Below, one piece after another: positions 26,108 through 34,801 of a stretch of DNA of 64,000 bases. The translations under genes were made by a program, and so were the position numbers. The stretch is taken from contig CAIOHR010000080.1 of assembly GCA_903858115.1 (NCBI GenBank), forward strand, positions 22,220 through 86,219. The letters run 5' to 3'. Under the pieces are notes generated by a model. That model saw nothing but the letters and a program-made list of their open reading frames with translations. It ran no database searches and was not told where the DNA came from. Numbering within the stretch: the first letter of the stretch is position 1; every line of letters starts with the position of its first letter. This DNA comes from an uncultured Pirellula sp. (GTDB taxonomy: Bacteria > Planctomycetota > Planctomycetia > Pirellulales > Pirellulaceae).

Positions 26108-28495
26108 ATGGCATCGATGGTGCTCTCGTCCTTTGGCGTTTTGGGTCTATATCTTTATGCGGTTCAAGGACCAGATCCATCCGAGCAACTCGAGATTGCG
26201 CTCCGTTTGATGAACAAGGGCGAAGAGGATGCAGCTGTTAGGATCGCGGCTCATTTAAAGGAAGAGGACCTTAAGAAAAAATCGGATATAGCTAAACGCA
26301 ATTTCATCTTGGGATCGCATGAACGCAATCGTGCCACAAAAATCGAGCAACGCCCGATTGCTAACGAGCTAAACGCGAAAGCAGTTGAGCATCTCGAAGC
26401 GAGCCGTTCACAAAAGTTTCCAAGCGGTTTTGAAGGATTAGGTAACTTCAATTTAGGGATGGCATTGTACGACCTGTTTCGATGGAAGGATGCAGAAGAA
26501 CCGCTTGAAATAGCTTCGGAGCGTTGGCCGGCAGGGCGCTCCGATGCGATCGAACGTCTTGTAGACATCGATTTATCTCGGGAGAGATTAGATGCAGATT
26601 CCGCGCTCCAGAGGATCGAACATTGGCGCAGTTTGCCGCGAAGCTCCGCGTACGATGATGAGCGAGCCGCTCTCAAGGAAATGCAAACGCTTCTAAAGAT
26701 CGGCGAAAGCGAAAAAGCATACCTTCTCGGCTCCCAGGTTGCGAAGGAATCGCCGTATCGCCCCATGTGCGATTTGCTATTGGCGCAATGTAAACGCGAA
26801 ACTGCAAAGAAAGTAACAAACCCAACCGACCGGAATCAGGAGCTTGCCGATGCACTGAACCACCTTCAAAATCTAGTCAAGACTCCCAAATTTACCGTCT
26901 CTATTCGCCGCCAAGCAAATCTTGAGCAAGGCAAAGTGCTACGAGATATGGGTCGGCTGCAAGAGGCTGTGAGTAGTTTGACCGTTCTTCGGTTGTCGTC
27001 ACCCTACGAACCAGAGAGCCTTGCTGCGGCAATTGAGGAAATGGAGATCCTGGTCGAATTAGGCCAAGATAAACAGTCTTTCGAGACATTGACTTACCTC
27101 AAAGACAACCTCGGCGATCTTGACTGGTACGTTACGGATTGGCTGCCCGTCTCTGAAATGAGAAGCAGGGTCGTGGCCGTTGCCAATCGATTGATTGATC
27201 AGAAAAAATACTCGACCGCTGCTTCCTATGCGACCACGTTGCCAAAGTTCTGTGACGAGCTCGACAAGATTCGTCTGGAAAGCAAGTTGTACGAAAAGTG
27301 GGGACAGTCGATTCCTGAAAAGTCGAAAGAAACTGTGGCAAAACAAGATTATCACCGCAAAGCTGGACAAGCCTTCGAATTACTATCCGTCAAACTACCT
27401 CGTGCTCAGGAAAACGATGACTGGCAGTGGAGTGCAATTACCAACTATCGAACCGCCGGTTCTTTTCGAGAAAGCAACTTACTTCTAGACCGATATCTAA
27501 GTCTGCAGTCACGTGAGAATCGCCCCAAGGGTTACTTGGTTCAAGCAAAGAACTACATAGCTATGGAGAATAGTCCTAAAGCAACGGTCGCTTTAGAGCA
27601 GATCATCAACAGCAACACGGTCACTCCACTCGTCTACGAAGCTCGGCTCGATCTGGCCAGAATGAAGGTAAAAGACGGTCAATTCCAAGAAGCAGAGCAA
27701 TTGATCTTAGAGAACTTAAGTGGAGAACTGCGACCCGAGAACCAAATTTGGATGGAGTCCCTTTTCGAATTTGGTTCTATGCTTTATTCGCAGGGTGAAA
27801 AGCAATTACTCGCGATTCGAAATCTTCTAGAAGACAACCCAAGCAAAGCATCCGAAAACTTTGACAAGATTGAAGAAAGCACCAGCATCTTGATGAAGAG
27901 TATCGACCGCATGGAGGACTTCCTCCGTCGCTTTCAATCCGATCATCGACGTTTTCAGCTTCTGTATCAGATGGCGAAGGCATATCAGCTCGCTGCTTTT
28001 TGGCCGGAGATACTATTGAAAGAGAGCCAAACAGCGAACGAAGATAGCACGCTGAGTCTCAAGAATCAGAGAAAGGAACTCCTCGTAAAGTCTCGCACCA
28101 CCTTTCGAAAACTGCGACAGGAGCTACTGAACGAGAGCAACAATCGCGTCTCCAACCTCAATTCCAATGATATGTTGCGAAACAGTTACTTCGGAGAAGC
28201 AGACATCTTCTTTTACGAAGATGATTTTGAAGACGCGCGTATCGCATACGAAGAAGCATCTTCTCGCTTTATGAATGAGCCGGAATCTCTCGAAGCGAGA
28301 AAGCAAATTGCCCTCTGTTATAAGAAGCTAGGCAAGATTCAAGACTGTCGAAGGACACTAGAGATGGCACTTGATCTCCTGCGTAGAATTCCGAAGGAAA
28401 AAGACCCACGTTTCAAGATGGTAACTCCCTACGATCGGGCTGGTTGGGATACCTATCTTACTAGCATGCTCGCGGAATTAGGCCAGGCAAATTGA
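26108..28495 (+). CDS. Membrane-anchored TPR repeat protein
   Basis: A 795-residue, largely alpha-helical protein. A single N-terminal membrane segment (VLSSFGVLGLYLYAV) is followed by repeated TPR-like helix pairs (for example EQLEIALRLMNKGEEDAAVR, AYEEASSRFMNEPESLEARK, CYKKLGKIQDCRRTLEMALD). TPR arrays bind proteins, so a scaffold role outside the membrane is likely. The reading frame remains open upstream of the ATG as far as the stop of the preceding gene, and GGGAGG (26018-26023) lies 6 nt before an in-frame CTG (26030); a non-AUG start there would add 26 residues with a strongly basic N-terminus. It converges with the ExbD gene at 28555. Confidence 0.8.
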   Translation: MASMVLSSFGVLGLYLYAVQGPDPSEQLEIALRLMNKGEEDAAVRIAAHLKEEDLKKKSDIAKRNFILGSHERNRATKIEQRPIANELNAKAVEHLEASRSQKFPSGFEGLGNFNLGMALYDLFRWKDAEEPLEIASERWPAGRSDAIERLVDIDLSRERLDADSALQRIEHWRSLPRSSAYDDERAALKEMQTLLKIGESEKAYLLGSQVAKESPYRPMCDLLLAQCKRETAKKVTNPTDRNQELADALNHLQNLVKTPKFTVSIRRQANLEQGKVLRDMGRLQEAVSSLTVLRLSSPYEPESLAAAIEEMEILVELGQDKQSFETLTYLKDNLGDLDWYVTDWLPVSEMRSRVVAVANRLIDQKKYSTAASYATTLPKFCDELDKIRLESKLYEKWGQSIPEKSKETVAKQDYHRKAGQAFELLSVKLPRAQENDDWQWSAITNYRTAGSFRESNLLLDRYLSLQSRENRPKGYLVQAKNYIAMENSPKATVALEQIINSNTVTPLVYEARLDLARMKVKDGQFQEAEQLILENLSGELRPENQIWMESLFEFGSMLYSQGEKQLLAIRNLLEDNPSKASENFDKIEESTSILMKSIDRMEDFLRRFQSDHRRFQLLYQMAKAYQLAAFWPEILLKESQTANEDSTLSLKNQRKELLVKSRTTFRKLRQELLNESNNRVSNLNSNDMLRNSYFGEADIFFYEDDFEDARIAYEEASSRFMNEPESLEARKQIALCYKKLGKIQDCRRTLEMALDLLRRIPKEKDPRFKMVTPYDRAGWDTYLTSMLAELGQAN

Positions 28496-28554
28496 GACTC
28501 ATCTTTACGTCGTAGCGATGCCCAATTTCTTTGACAGACACTAAACACGAAAGA

Positions 28555-29088
28555 CTACTGCGGTTTTCTAGGTGGTGCAAATTTGATTCTCTCCACCAAT
28601 CGCGTTACTTCATCACCTTGACGTTGCCCGGTGACTGCCGTAACTGCTTGAATGACGTATCCGTATCGCAACCCATAGTCGAGGTCGATTTCTACTTCAG
28701 GTCCTTCGTCGGGACTAGGCGGCGCGACACCATTCGTCAACTTGAGAATAAACCCACGAAGTCCTCCGAAGATCTGCTTCTCGCGTTCTAGCTTCGCCTC
28801 GATATCTTCACCAGCAGCAGGCTGTACCATGAACGTGAGATTGTCGTTCACAATCAAGTCGGATAAATCCCCAGCGGAGTTTGCACGCAGTCGGACTTTG
28901 ATGGGGACATTGGTGTTTTCCGTGCTGCCTGCTCCGCCACCGAGCGGCATACGGATATTGAAGTCCCCTTCTTGAGCGACGATTTTGAAGGTCATCACGA
29001 AGAAAATGAGGAGCAGGAAAATCACATCGATCATCGATGTTAACTGCAACTCGGCCTTTTCGCCGCTTCGTTTAGTCGAAAACTTCAT
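28555..29088 (-). CDS. ExbD/TolR family protein (second copy)
   Basis: A 177-residue ExbD/TolR protein. One membrane segment follows a short basic N-terminus (LQLTSMIDVIFLLLIFF). It carries the conserved aspartate (D21), which in ExbD/TolR takes part in proton-driven force generation with ExbB/TolQ. A periplasmic domain of about 130 residues follows. Its ATG overlaps the stop of the previous ExbD gene by one base (TAATG), which indicates tight translational coupling. With the ExbB gene and the other ExbD gene it would form a two-ExbD motor complex. Confidence 0.92.
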   Translation of the reverse strand: MKFSTKRSGEKAELQLTSMIDVIFLLLIFFVMTFKIVAQEGDFNIRMPLGGGAGSTENTNVPIKVRLRANSAGDLSDLIVNDNLTFMVQPAAGEDIEAKLEREKQIFGGLRGFILKLTNGVAPPSPDEGPEVEIDLDYGLRYGYVIQAVTAVTGQRQGDEVTRLVERIKFAPPRKPQ

Positions 29089-29528
29089 TATGAATTCTCT
29101 TCCTTCACTCGCAGGACGAATTGTTCAAAACCTAGCTCTTGGCACTTCTTGATCAGATCCTGAACCAATCCACCCTGGGTGTCAAACGAGGCACGGATGA
29201 CAATATTGGCGTCCTTTGCCGCCTCGCCCCGAGATTTGAGTACGTCAATTTCCGTTCGAAGCAATGGAGCAACAGACTCCACCGTGGCAACATTCGACCC
29301 CATGTAAATTGTGGAGTTGGAGTCTAAATGGATGACAATTGGAAATTTAAGTGGAGCCTCAGCTGGCTTCGCCAATTCACTCGAGGGAAGCTTAATCTTG
29401 TCATTCACATCATCTTGCGAAAAGTTGATGAGCACCATAAAAAAAATGATCAACTGAAACACCATGTCTATCATAGCCGTCATGTCACCGTCAGCCGCTT
29501 TCGCGCTAAACTTTTGCTGAAATTTCAT
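29088..29528 (-). CDS. ExbD/TolR family protein (first copy)
   Basis: A 146-residue ExbD/TolR protein with the typical N-terminal membrane helix (DMTAMIDMVFQLIIFF), including the conserved D21, then a periplasmic domain. It is 42 bp downstream of the ExbB gene and coupled to the second ExbD gene by a one-base stop/start overlap. The two ExbD copies differ considerably beyond the membrane helix, so they are not a recent duplication and probably play distinct roles in one complex. Confidence 0.92.
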   Translation of the reverse strand: MKFQQKFSAKAADGDMTAMIDMVFQLIIFFMVLINFSQDDVNDKIKLPSSELAKPAEAPLKFPIVIHLDSNSTIYMGSNVATVESVAPLLRTEIDVLKSRGEAAKDANIVIRASFDTQGGLVQDLIKKCQELGFEQFVLRVKEENS

Positions 29529-29570
29529 GATGCACTTGAATGCTTAAAGCGACTCCTAAGCCGTAGAAAC

Positions 29571-30317
29571 TTACTTAACAAAGGGCTGAAATTTTTCGAG
29601 CAAATCTTCACTTTGTGCCCCTGCAGTAAGAACATGCCGTTGCACGAGATTTCTGAGAATGTTGTAGATGACAATTGCAGGAATTGCCAAAAGAAGCCCC
29701 ACAAGTGTCGTGTAGAGTGCCTGCTCAATACCACCCGCTAACTCGTTGGGCTTCGGTGTTTGAGGACTGCTTGCGATCTGACCGAACGAGGCGACCATCC
29801 CTTGCACCGTACCGAGCAAACCAACCATTGGAGCTATATTTCCAATCAATGCGAGATAACTAAGCATGTGTTCTAGCTTCATGATTTCCGACTCGCCGGC
29901 AATCTGCATCGATTCCATGGCTGCCTCTTTGCCCTTTTGAAGTTTGCCAAGTCCAGCTCCAAGCACCTGCCCCAAGAAGCTTTCGTCTGCCTGAACGAGA
30001 TCCACTGCCGCTTGCGCATTCTTTTCGGCGAGATTGGCTTCGATGCCTTGAACCAAATCGTCGGGAATGAAGTTCGATCTTTGAACGGCGAGAATCGACC
30101 TTACAATCAAAGCTACCAAAATAATGGACATGATCAAAAACGTGATCGCATACGGCGGGCCAAGAGCCACCCATGTCTTTACAAGCATATTCTGGCCAGC
30201 AGGAGCTGGACCGTCTTGTGCCCATGTTGCAGTCGAACAAACAAGCCAACTCGCAGACGCTGCGACCGTGGTTCGAAGGCTAAAGGGAATCTTTGAAAAT
30301 GGCGAATAGAGCTGCAT
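29571..30317 (-). CDS. MotA/TolQ/ExbB family proton channel protein
   Basis: A 248-residue ExbB/TolQ protein. The N-terminus is signal-like and is followed by a first membrane helix (YAITFLIMSIILVALIVRS), a cytoplasmic region (FLGQVLGAGLGKLQKGKEAA) and two C-terminal helices. The most conserved part is LALIGNIAPMVGLLGTVQGM, with ALYTTLVGLLLAIPAIVIYN after it; these line the proton path in this family. The two ExbD genes follow directly. It lies 140 bp downstream of the TPR gene, with a small inverted repeat in the gap. Confidence 0.94.
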   Translation of the reverse strand: MQLYSPFSKIPFSLRTTVAASASWLVCSTATWAQDGPAPAGQNMLVKTWVALGPPYAITFLIMSIILVALIVRSILAVQRSNFIPDDLVQGIEANLAEKNAQAAVDLVQADESFLGQVLGAGLGKLQKGKEAAMESMQIAGESEIMKLEHMLSYLALIGNIAPMVGLLGTVQGMVASFGQIASSPQTPKPNELAGGIEQALYTTLVGLLLAIPAIVIYNILRNLVQRHVLTAGAQSEDLLEKFQPFVK

Positions 30318-30384
30318 GAAGGTCTCCGAGACTTCTACCGTTTGTGTTCAAGCAAGGCGATAAGGTTATCGTGTAAACAAATCA

Positions 30385-30402
30385 GAGTACTTTGGAGTAC
30401 TC
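30385..30402. promoter_or_regulatory. Perfect inverted repeat upstream of the ExbB gene
   Basis: GAGTACT and AGTACTC are separated by TTGG, 68 bp before the ExbB start on the minus strand. It has no following T-run, so an operator or mRNA stem is more likely than a terminator. It may separate ExbB/ExbD expression from the TPR genes upstream. Confidence 0.35.
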
Positions 30403-30457
30403 AACACTCTCGAATTCTGCGGGACATTTGTGTGTGCCGCAAAAATTCTCTGTTTTA

Positions 30458-31504
30458 CTATTTCTTGACCCATGGAGAAGTTGGATAAAGCTTTGCCAAC
30501 CGCGATTTTGCATCGGTCGACTGTAAAGGCTCACCGACTTTAGTCCAGAGTTGGGTCAGATTGTACAGTGCTTCAGCATGGGCTTCAGCCTGGGACGCGT
30601 AGAGCAGGTCTGTTTTTAGGAAAGAAAGCACGGCTTCATAGTGGTTATTCTGACTTTGATGGATTGAGCCGATGGCGTTATACAGATCGGCAAACAATTC
30701 AGCATCGGTCGAATCCCCTTCGTCGACCATTTTTTCCAGTGCTGTAATCGCTTGGTCTGACTTTCCTTCCGCCGCATCACATTTCAAAATCGCAATCGTC
30801 GCTAGTTTTTGCAACTTCAGCGAAGGCGGGTCCGAGACTTTCGCTTGCGTCAGGACGGCAAACTTTGCTTTTGCTTCCGAATTCTGACTGAGGAGCATGA
30901 GTGCTTTCCCCTGAAGAAAACTACCGCGAAGCTTGTAATCAGAAAAAGGTGCTCCAGCAAAAGCCCCGAAGAATTTTGCTGCCTGGTCGGGCGTACCGGA
31001 AGCGATCGCAAGATTTCCAAGCATTTCCGATGCGCTATAGAAATTATGCGACGTTCGATACTTGCCAGCCCAAGCCAGCAGCGCCTTGGATGCTTCCGAT
31101 GGATCCCCTTGTCCGCGAAGCGCTTGAGCACCTGCTAAATAGGTTTTGTAAAACAAATATTCTTCTTTCATGTCCTCGGACGTCAGCGAGTCCATCACGA
31201 CTTTACTCAACTCGTCTTTCGCTTGATCGTATTGCGCCTGGACAATGTTGTCTTTTGCTCGAGAGAGTTGCGGCGGTTCGCCATCGAACACGATTCTTAG
31301 AATATCGTTGGTAGCATAGTTTTGTGGGGTCCCCTTCGAATTCTCGATAACGACTTTATCTTTTGTGCGTTCGATGATCTTTCCCGTGGCCGCGGCACCA
31401 CCCTTGGTCGGGAAAATTCGATCCTTATTCTGTGCGAAGGAAAGGTTCGAGCACAGAAGTAGAATCAAAATAGAGGCTGGGAAAACCAGACGTTGCAGAG
31501 ACAT
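30458..31504 (-). CDS. Exported TPR-like protein
   Basis: A 348-residue protein with a signal peptide (LVFPASILILLLCSNLSFAQ). A short beta-rich region follows (KGGAAATGKIIERTKDKVV, then NDILRIVFDG), then helical repeats of TPR type (for example AALYNLTQLWTKVGEPL after several similar pairs). It is probably periplasmic and protein-binding. The start at 31504 is chosen because the signal sequence begins there; the longer frame from 31555 would add a basic tail that spoils it. It is 71 bp downstream of the 1021-residue TPR gene and upstream of ExbB/ExbD, so all five genes likely form one transcript. Confidence 0.82.
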   Translation of the reverse strand: MSLQRLVFPASILILLLCSNLSFAQNKDRIFPTKGGAAATGKIIERTKDKVVIENSKGTPQNYATNDILRIVFDGEPPQLSRAKDNIVQAQYDQAKDELSKVVMDSLTSEDMKEEYLFYKTYLAGAQALRGQGDPSEASKALLAWAGKYRTSHNFYSASEMLGNLAIASGTPDQAAKFFGAFAGAPFSDYKLRGSFLQGKALMLLSQNSEAKAKFAVLTQAKVSDPPSLKLQKLATIAILKCDAAEGKSDQAITALEKMVDEGDSTDAELFADLYNAIGSIHQSQNNHYEAVLSFLKTDLLYASQAEAHAEALYNLTQLWTKVGEPLQSTDAKSRLAKLYPTSPWVKK

Positions 31505-31575
31505 ATTGCGTTTCAATGTGAATGAACGATTTGAATGAAAGTGAATGGTTGCCAAACGATGGTAAATGAAAGATC

Positions 31576-34500
31576 CTACCGATTGAGATCTCGATTGTTT
31601 TCTGTTTCTAACAATTCAAACTTTTGCTTGAACTCTGGCGTTCCCAAATCCGGCTGTAACAAACGAGTTCCTCGAATCACCTCCGTGGATTTAGTAAGTT
31701 GCTTTTGGCGAACGGCTGAATCCTGAGATGCTAACCCCTCTTGTCGAATGCAAAGGGCGAGATTGTAACGAGCGTCGAAATAGGCGTCCTTAAAATCATT
31801 GATCTTTCCACCCGTGATTTGCGCAATCTTGTTCCATCCCCAAACGATGTTTTCCTTATTCGCATTCGGATCCGACCCGGCCCAGGCCTTCTTCAACAGT
31901 GCGGCATCTGATTGACCTCCCCAAGCTTGAAGATTGCGCGCCGCCTCCATTTGAATGGTCAGATTCTTAGGCGATTTAATGAGCATGTCCAAGTAGAGTT
32001 TGTGAGCCTCCTCGAACTTTCCAGCACCGGTTTTGCTCATCGCCAATCGAATTCGTGTTTCCAGTGGATTTCGATTCGCTGCCTTGAGTTCGTCGTCTGT
32101 TGCTGAAGCGATTCTGGAATACGCTTGTTCTGCTACTCCCATGAGGGTTTTGGATTGTTCAGAAAGACCAGGTATCGTTGCCAGGCTCTTGGCGGATGCC
32201 AATACAGAACTTCCTGCGGAATCCAAGATACCGATGTCTGAAGTAACAGAAACAAGCTGTTGCACTAGAACGCCTAAGGCATTTCCAAGTTTGACTTGCT
32301 CACCATTGCCTTTTGTTGATTCGATCTTTGTGCTTATCGACGAAGCAAGACTCCGAAGGGCGTTAGTGAGCAAGACGTCTTGCCCTGCGGACAATGATTT
32401 CATGCGTTCGACGATCGAAGCTACCGTTGCTGCTTCTAGAGGTGTACCGCCCTGGCTGCCTGCGGATTGAACCATCGACTGCAATTGCAATTTGTAAGCT
32501 TCGAGTTTGTCTTTTTTCTCAATCTGCTCATTCGCCTTCACCAGCGCAATGGCGCCTTTCTTAGGATCATCAATCACGATTTTGGCATCGGTGAGTCGGT
32601 CGGACATCAAGTAGAGGTTCGCGAGCGCGTTGACGCCGGAAATCAAGGCCGCGTCAGCTTGATCAGGATCCAACTCATCCCATGTCGCTTTAAGTAATTC
32701 TTCCGCTTGCTGCTTTAATCTTCTGTCGTCGTCTGTTTCTATCGTTTTGTTTTTCTTGTGTTCAATGAGATTCAGCTGATAATCGCGCCAAAACAATTGA
32801 CCCAGGATGCTTGCACCACTTCCACGATTTCCGCCAAGCTTTACGTATTCGCGGGCCTTGTCGTATTGTTTGTTGATAATCGCCAGCTTGATCAAGGTAT
32901 CGAGTGCGTTTTTGCTTTCTTCGCTACCGGCAGCCGAGTCCAACAGATTCTTTGCCAGCGTTTCAAGAGCGGGAAGCAATGCAGCTTTCTCTTCCTCGGG
33001 ACGCGATGCGATTAGCTTCGTCAAGGCTACCAAAGCGAACCCACCGCTTTTCTGCGCCTTCTCCGTTCCGCGATCGGTTCGAACGATTGCTTGCGACAAT
33101 GCCAACGCTTGCCAGTATTGCTCCGTTCGTAAGTAGAGATATGCAATCAAATACTTGGCTTCCACAAGGTCTTCGCGTGAGTCCGATTCTCGAAACAATC
33201 GCAGAGATTTCTGATAGCTGACAATCGCTTGCGCACGATCATTGGCAACAGCTTCCATGATCTGATTTTTTGACTCCTCGTCTTTCGCAAGCGAAAGAGT
33301 CTTTTCCGCATTCTCTGCGCGATCCAGACGAATACGCGCTTGTGCGATCGCTTCTTCAAAGTTCTTTGGCTCTGGGAGCTTTTCTTCGGTCTCTTTCTTC
33401 GCCATCGAATCCAGCCCGATAGCAGCCAACTGTTTCTTCACAAACTCTTGATGCGGTCCGCGAATCTTGAATAGATACTGAAGGCTCTCACGCATTTCTC
33501 GACGATTGCTGCGAACTAAGCCGTCCTCCTTCTTCTCGTCGAGCGTTTGACCCCACGCCATTCTGGCTTCCACCAAAGCCATCTGCAAATCAATCCAGTG
33601 TGGCTCGCTTTTCTCTTGGTTCGAGGCTGACTTGAGTGCATCCTCGCCGCGTTGGATGGCAGGTTCGTATTTCGGTGGCGAGTCCAGTAGATCCAATCGA
33701 ATCAACCCAGCAATCGATTCGATCTTCCAAGTACGAAAGATCCCACCTTCGTTCACATCCGCAACCCGAGTGAAGCTTTCTCTCGCCTCTTTCCATTTTC
33801 CCAATTTGGATTGAACCTGGGCTCGATAGAGCAGGCTTAACATTCGTCGCCCGGCCTCTTTCGAGCCGGAGGTCTTATCTACGATTTCTGAAAGTTTCTT
33901 TTCCGATTTTTCTAGCCAACTGCGCCATTCTGCGGAATCTTTATCGTAGGTTTGACTGACAAACTCCAGTGTCTTCGCTTGTAGTATCTCCGCTTGCCGG
34001 TAATCCGCGCGATACTTTTCACGGCGTTGGATATCCTCTTCGGATTGTGCTCGGTTCCCTGCCAAGCCTTCCAGAATAGGCTTCAGCTCTTCGTTGATAC
34101 TGACGTAGAGCTTGTTGGCGTCGAGAAACCACTGCCGAGCTTTTGCCTTTAGCTCGGATACTCTAGTCTGGTTTGTTTCTGTTTTGCTTTCTTCGATGGC
34201 CGCTTCGGCACGCGATCGAAGTACATCTCCTAACCGCGTTTGCGCTTCGCTTCTCCGAGGATGGTTGGGCGATGATTCGACAAACGACTTCAGGCCTGAC
34301 TCAATCGAAGTCATGCGTTCTTCTGCGAGCTTTGGCGACTTTATCTCAGGTAAAGACTCTTGCTCTAGAAGGATTCTCTCGATTGCTAGATCTGCTTTGA
34401 AGCTGGCCGGTAATCGGTCTCTTTTTTCTGCCAACTCCAAATACTTTAGACCGGTCTCGAACATCCGTTCTTGCTTCAATCGCTCTAAGAATCGCCTCGA

Positions 34501-34641
34501 AGGCTCCTCCGCGAGGCACAGCCCAGCGTTGATTTCGAGCATAGCGATCGCGACCGCGATCGACCATGAAAGTCTCGAGATTGTCTTTCCTCTAAAGCCT
34601 ACTGTTTGGGATGAAGAACGAAATGAATGAAACCTATCCAT
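31576..34641 (-). CDS. Large exported TPR repeat protein
   Basis: A 1021-residue protein with an N-terminal signal (LSWSIAVAIAMLEINAGLCLAE) and then almost entirely charged alpha helices. Several TPR-type pairs are visible (KYLIAYLYLRTEQYWQALAL, DTLIKLAIINKQYDKAREYV, LANLYLMSDRLTDAKIVIDD). It is probably a periplasmic scaffold. It is the first gene of the run leading into the second TPR protein and the ExbB/ExbD/ExbD genes. In characterised ExbB/ExbD systems the motor drives an envelope-spanning partner (TonB or TolA); no TonB or TolA is present here, so the TPR proteins are candidate partners. That is inference. Confidence 0.82.
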   Translation of the reverse strand: MDRFHSFRSSSQTVGFRGKTISRLSWSIAVAIAMLEINAGLCLAEEPSRRFLERLKQERMFETGLKYLELAEKRDRLPASFKADLAIERILLEQESLPEIKSPKLAEERMTSIESGLKSFVESSPNHPRRSEAQTRLGDVLRSRAEAAIEESKTETNQTRVSELKAKARQWFLDANKLYVSINEELKPILEGLAGNRAQSEEDIQRREKYRADYRQAEILQAKTLEFVSQTYDKDSAEWRSWLEKSEKKLSEIVDKTSGSKEAGRRMLSLLYRAQVQSKLGKWKEARESFTRVADVNEGGIFRTWKIESIAGLIRLDLLDSPPKYEPAIQRGEDALKSASNQEKSEPHWIDLQMALVEARMAWGQTLDEKKEDGLVRSNRREMRESLQYLFKIRGPHQEFVKKQLAAIGLDSMAKKETEEKLPEPKNFEEAIAQARIRLDRAENAEKTLSLAKDEESKNQIMEAVANDRAQAIVSYQKSLRLFRESDSREDLVEAKYLIAYLYLRTEQYWQALALSQAIVRTDRGTEKAQKSGGFALVALTKLIASRPEEEKAALLPALETLAKNLLDSAAGSEESKNALDTLIKLAIINKQYDKAREYVKLGGNRGSGASILGQLFWRDYQLNLIEHKKNKTIETDDDRRLKQQAEELLKATWDELDPDQADAALISGVNALANLYLMSDRLTDAKIVIDDPKKGAIALVKANEQIEKKDKLEAYKLQLQSMVQSAGSQGGTPLEAATVASIVERMKSLSAGQDVLLTNALRSLASSISTKIESTKGNGEQVKLGNALGVLVQQLVSVTSDIGILDSAGSSVLASAKSLATIPGLSEQSKTLMGVAEQAYSRIASATDDELKAANRNPLETRIRLAMSKTGAGKFEEAHKLYLDMLIKSPKNLTIQMEAARNLQAWGGQSDAALLKKAWAGSDPNANKENIVWGWNKIAQITGGKINDFKDAYFDARYNLALCIRQEGLASQDSAVRQKQLTKSTEVIRGTRLLQPDLGTPEFKQKFELLETENNRDLNR

Positions 34642-34801
34642 GTCCGCACGGCCGAGTTGCTGGAAGAGATGAGAAGACGTCGTGTTCCCTTAGTATAGCG
34701 TATCGTTTGTCATTAGGTATCTTTTGGTCGATTTCGACCGTGCTGAAAAGTTCTCACCGCAGCCCGTGCGTTCCCAAGCGATTGCAATGCAACAATAATC
34801 G

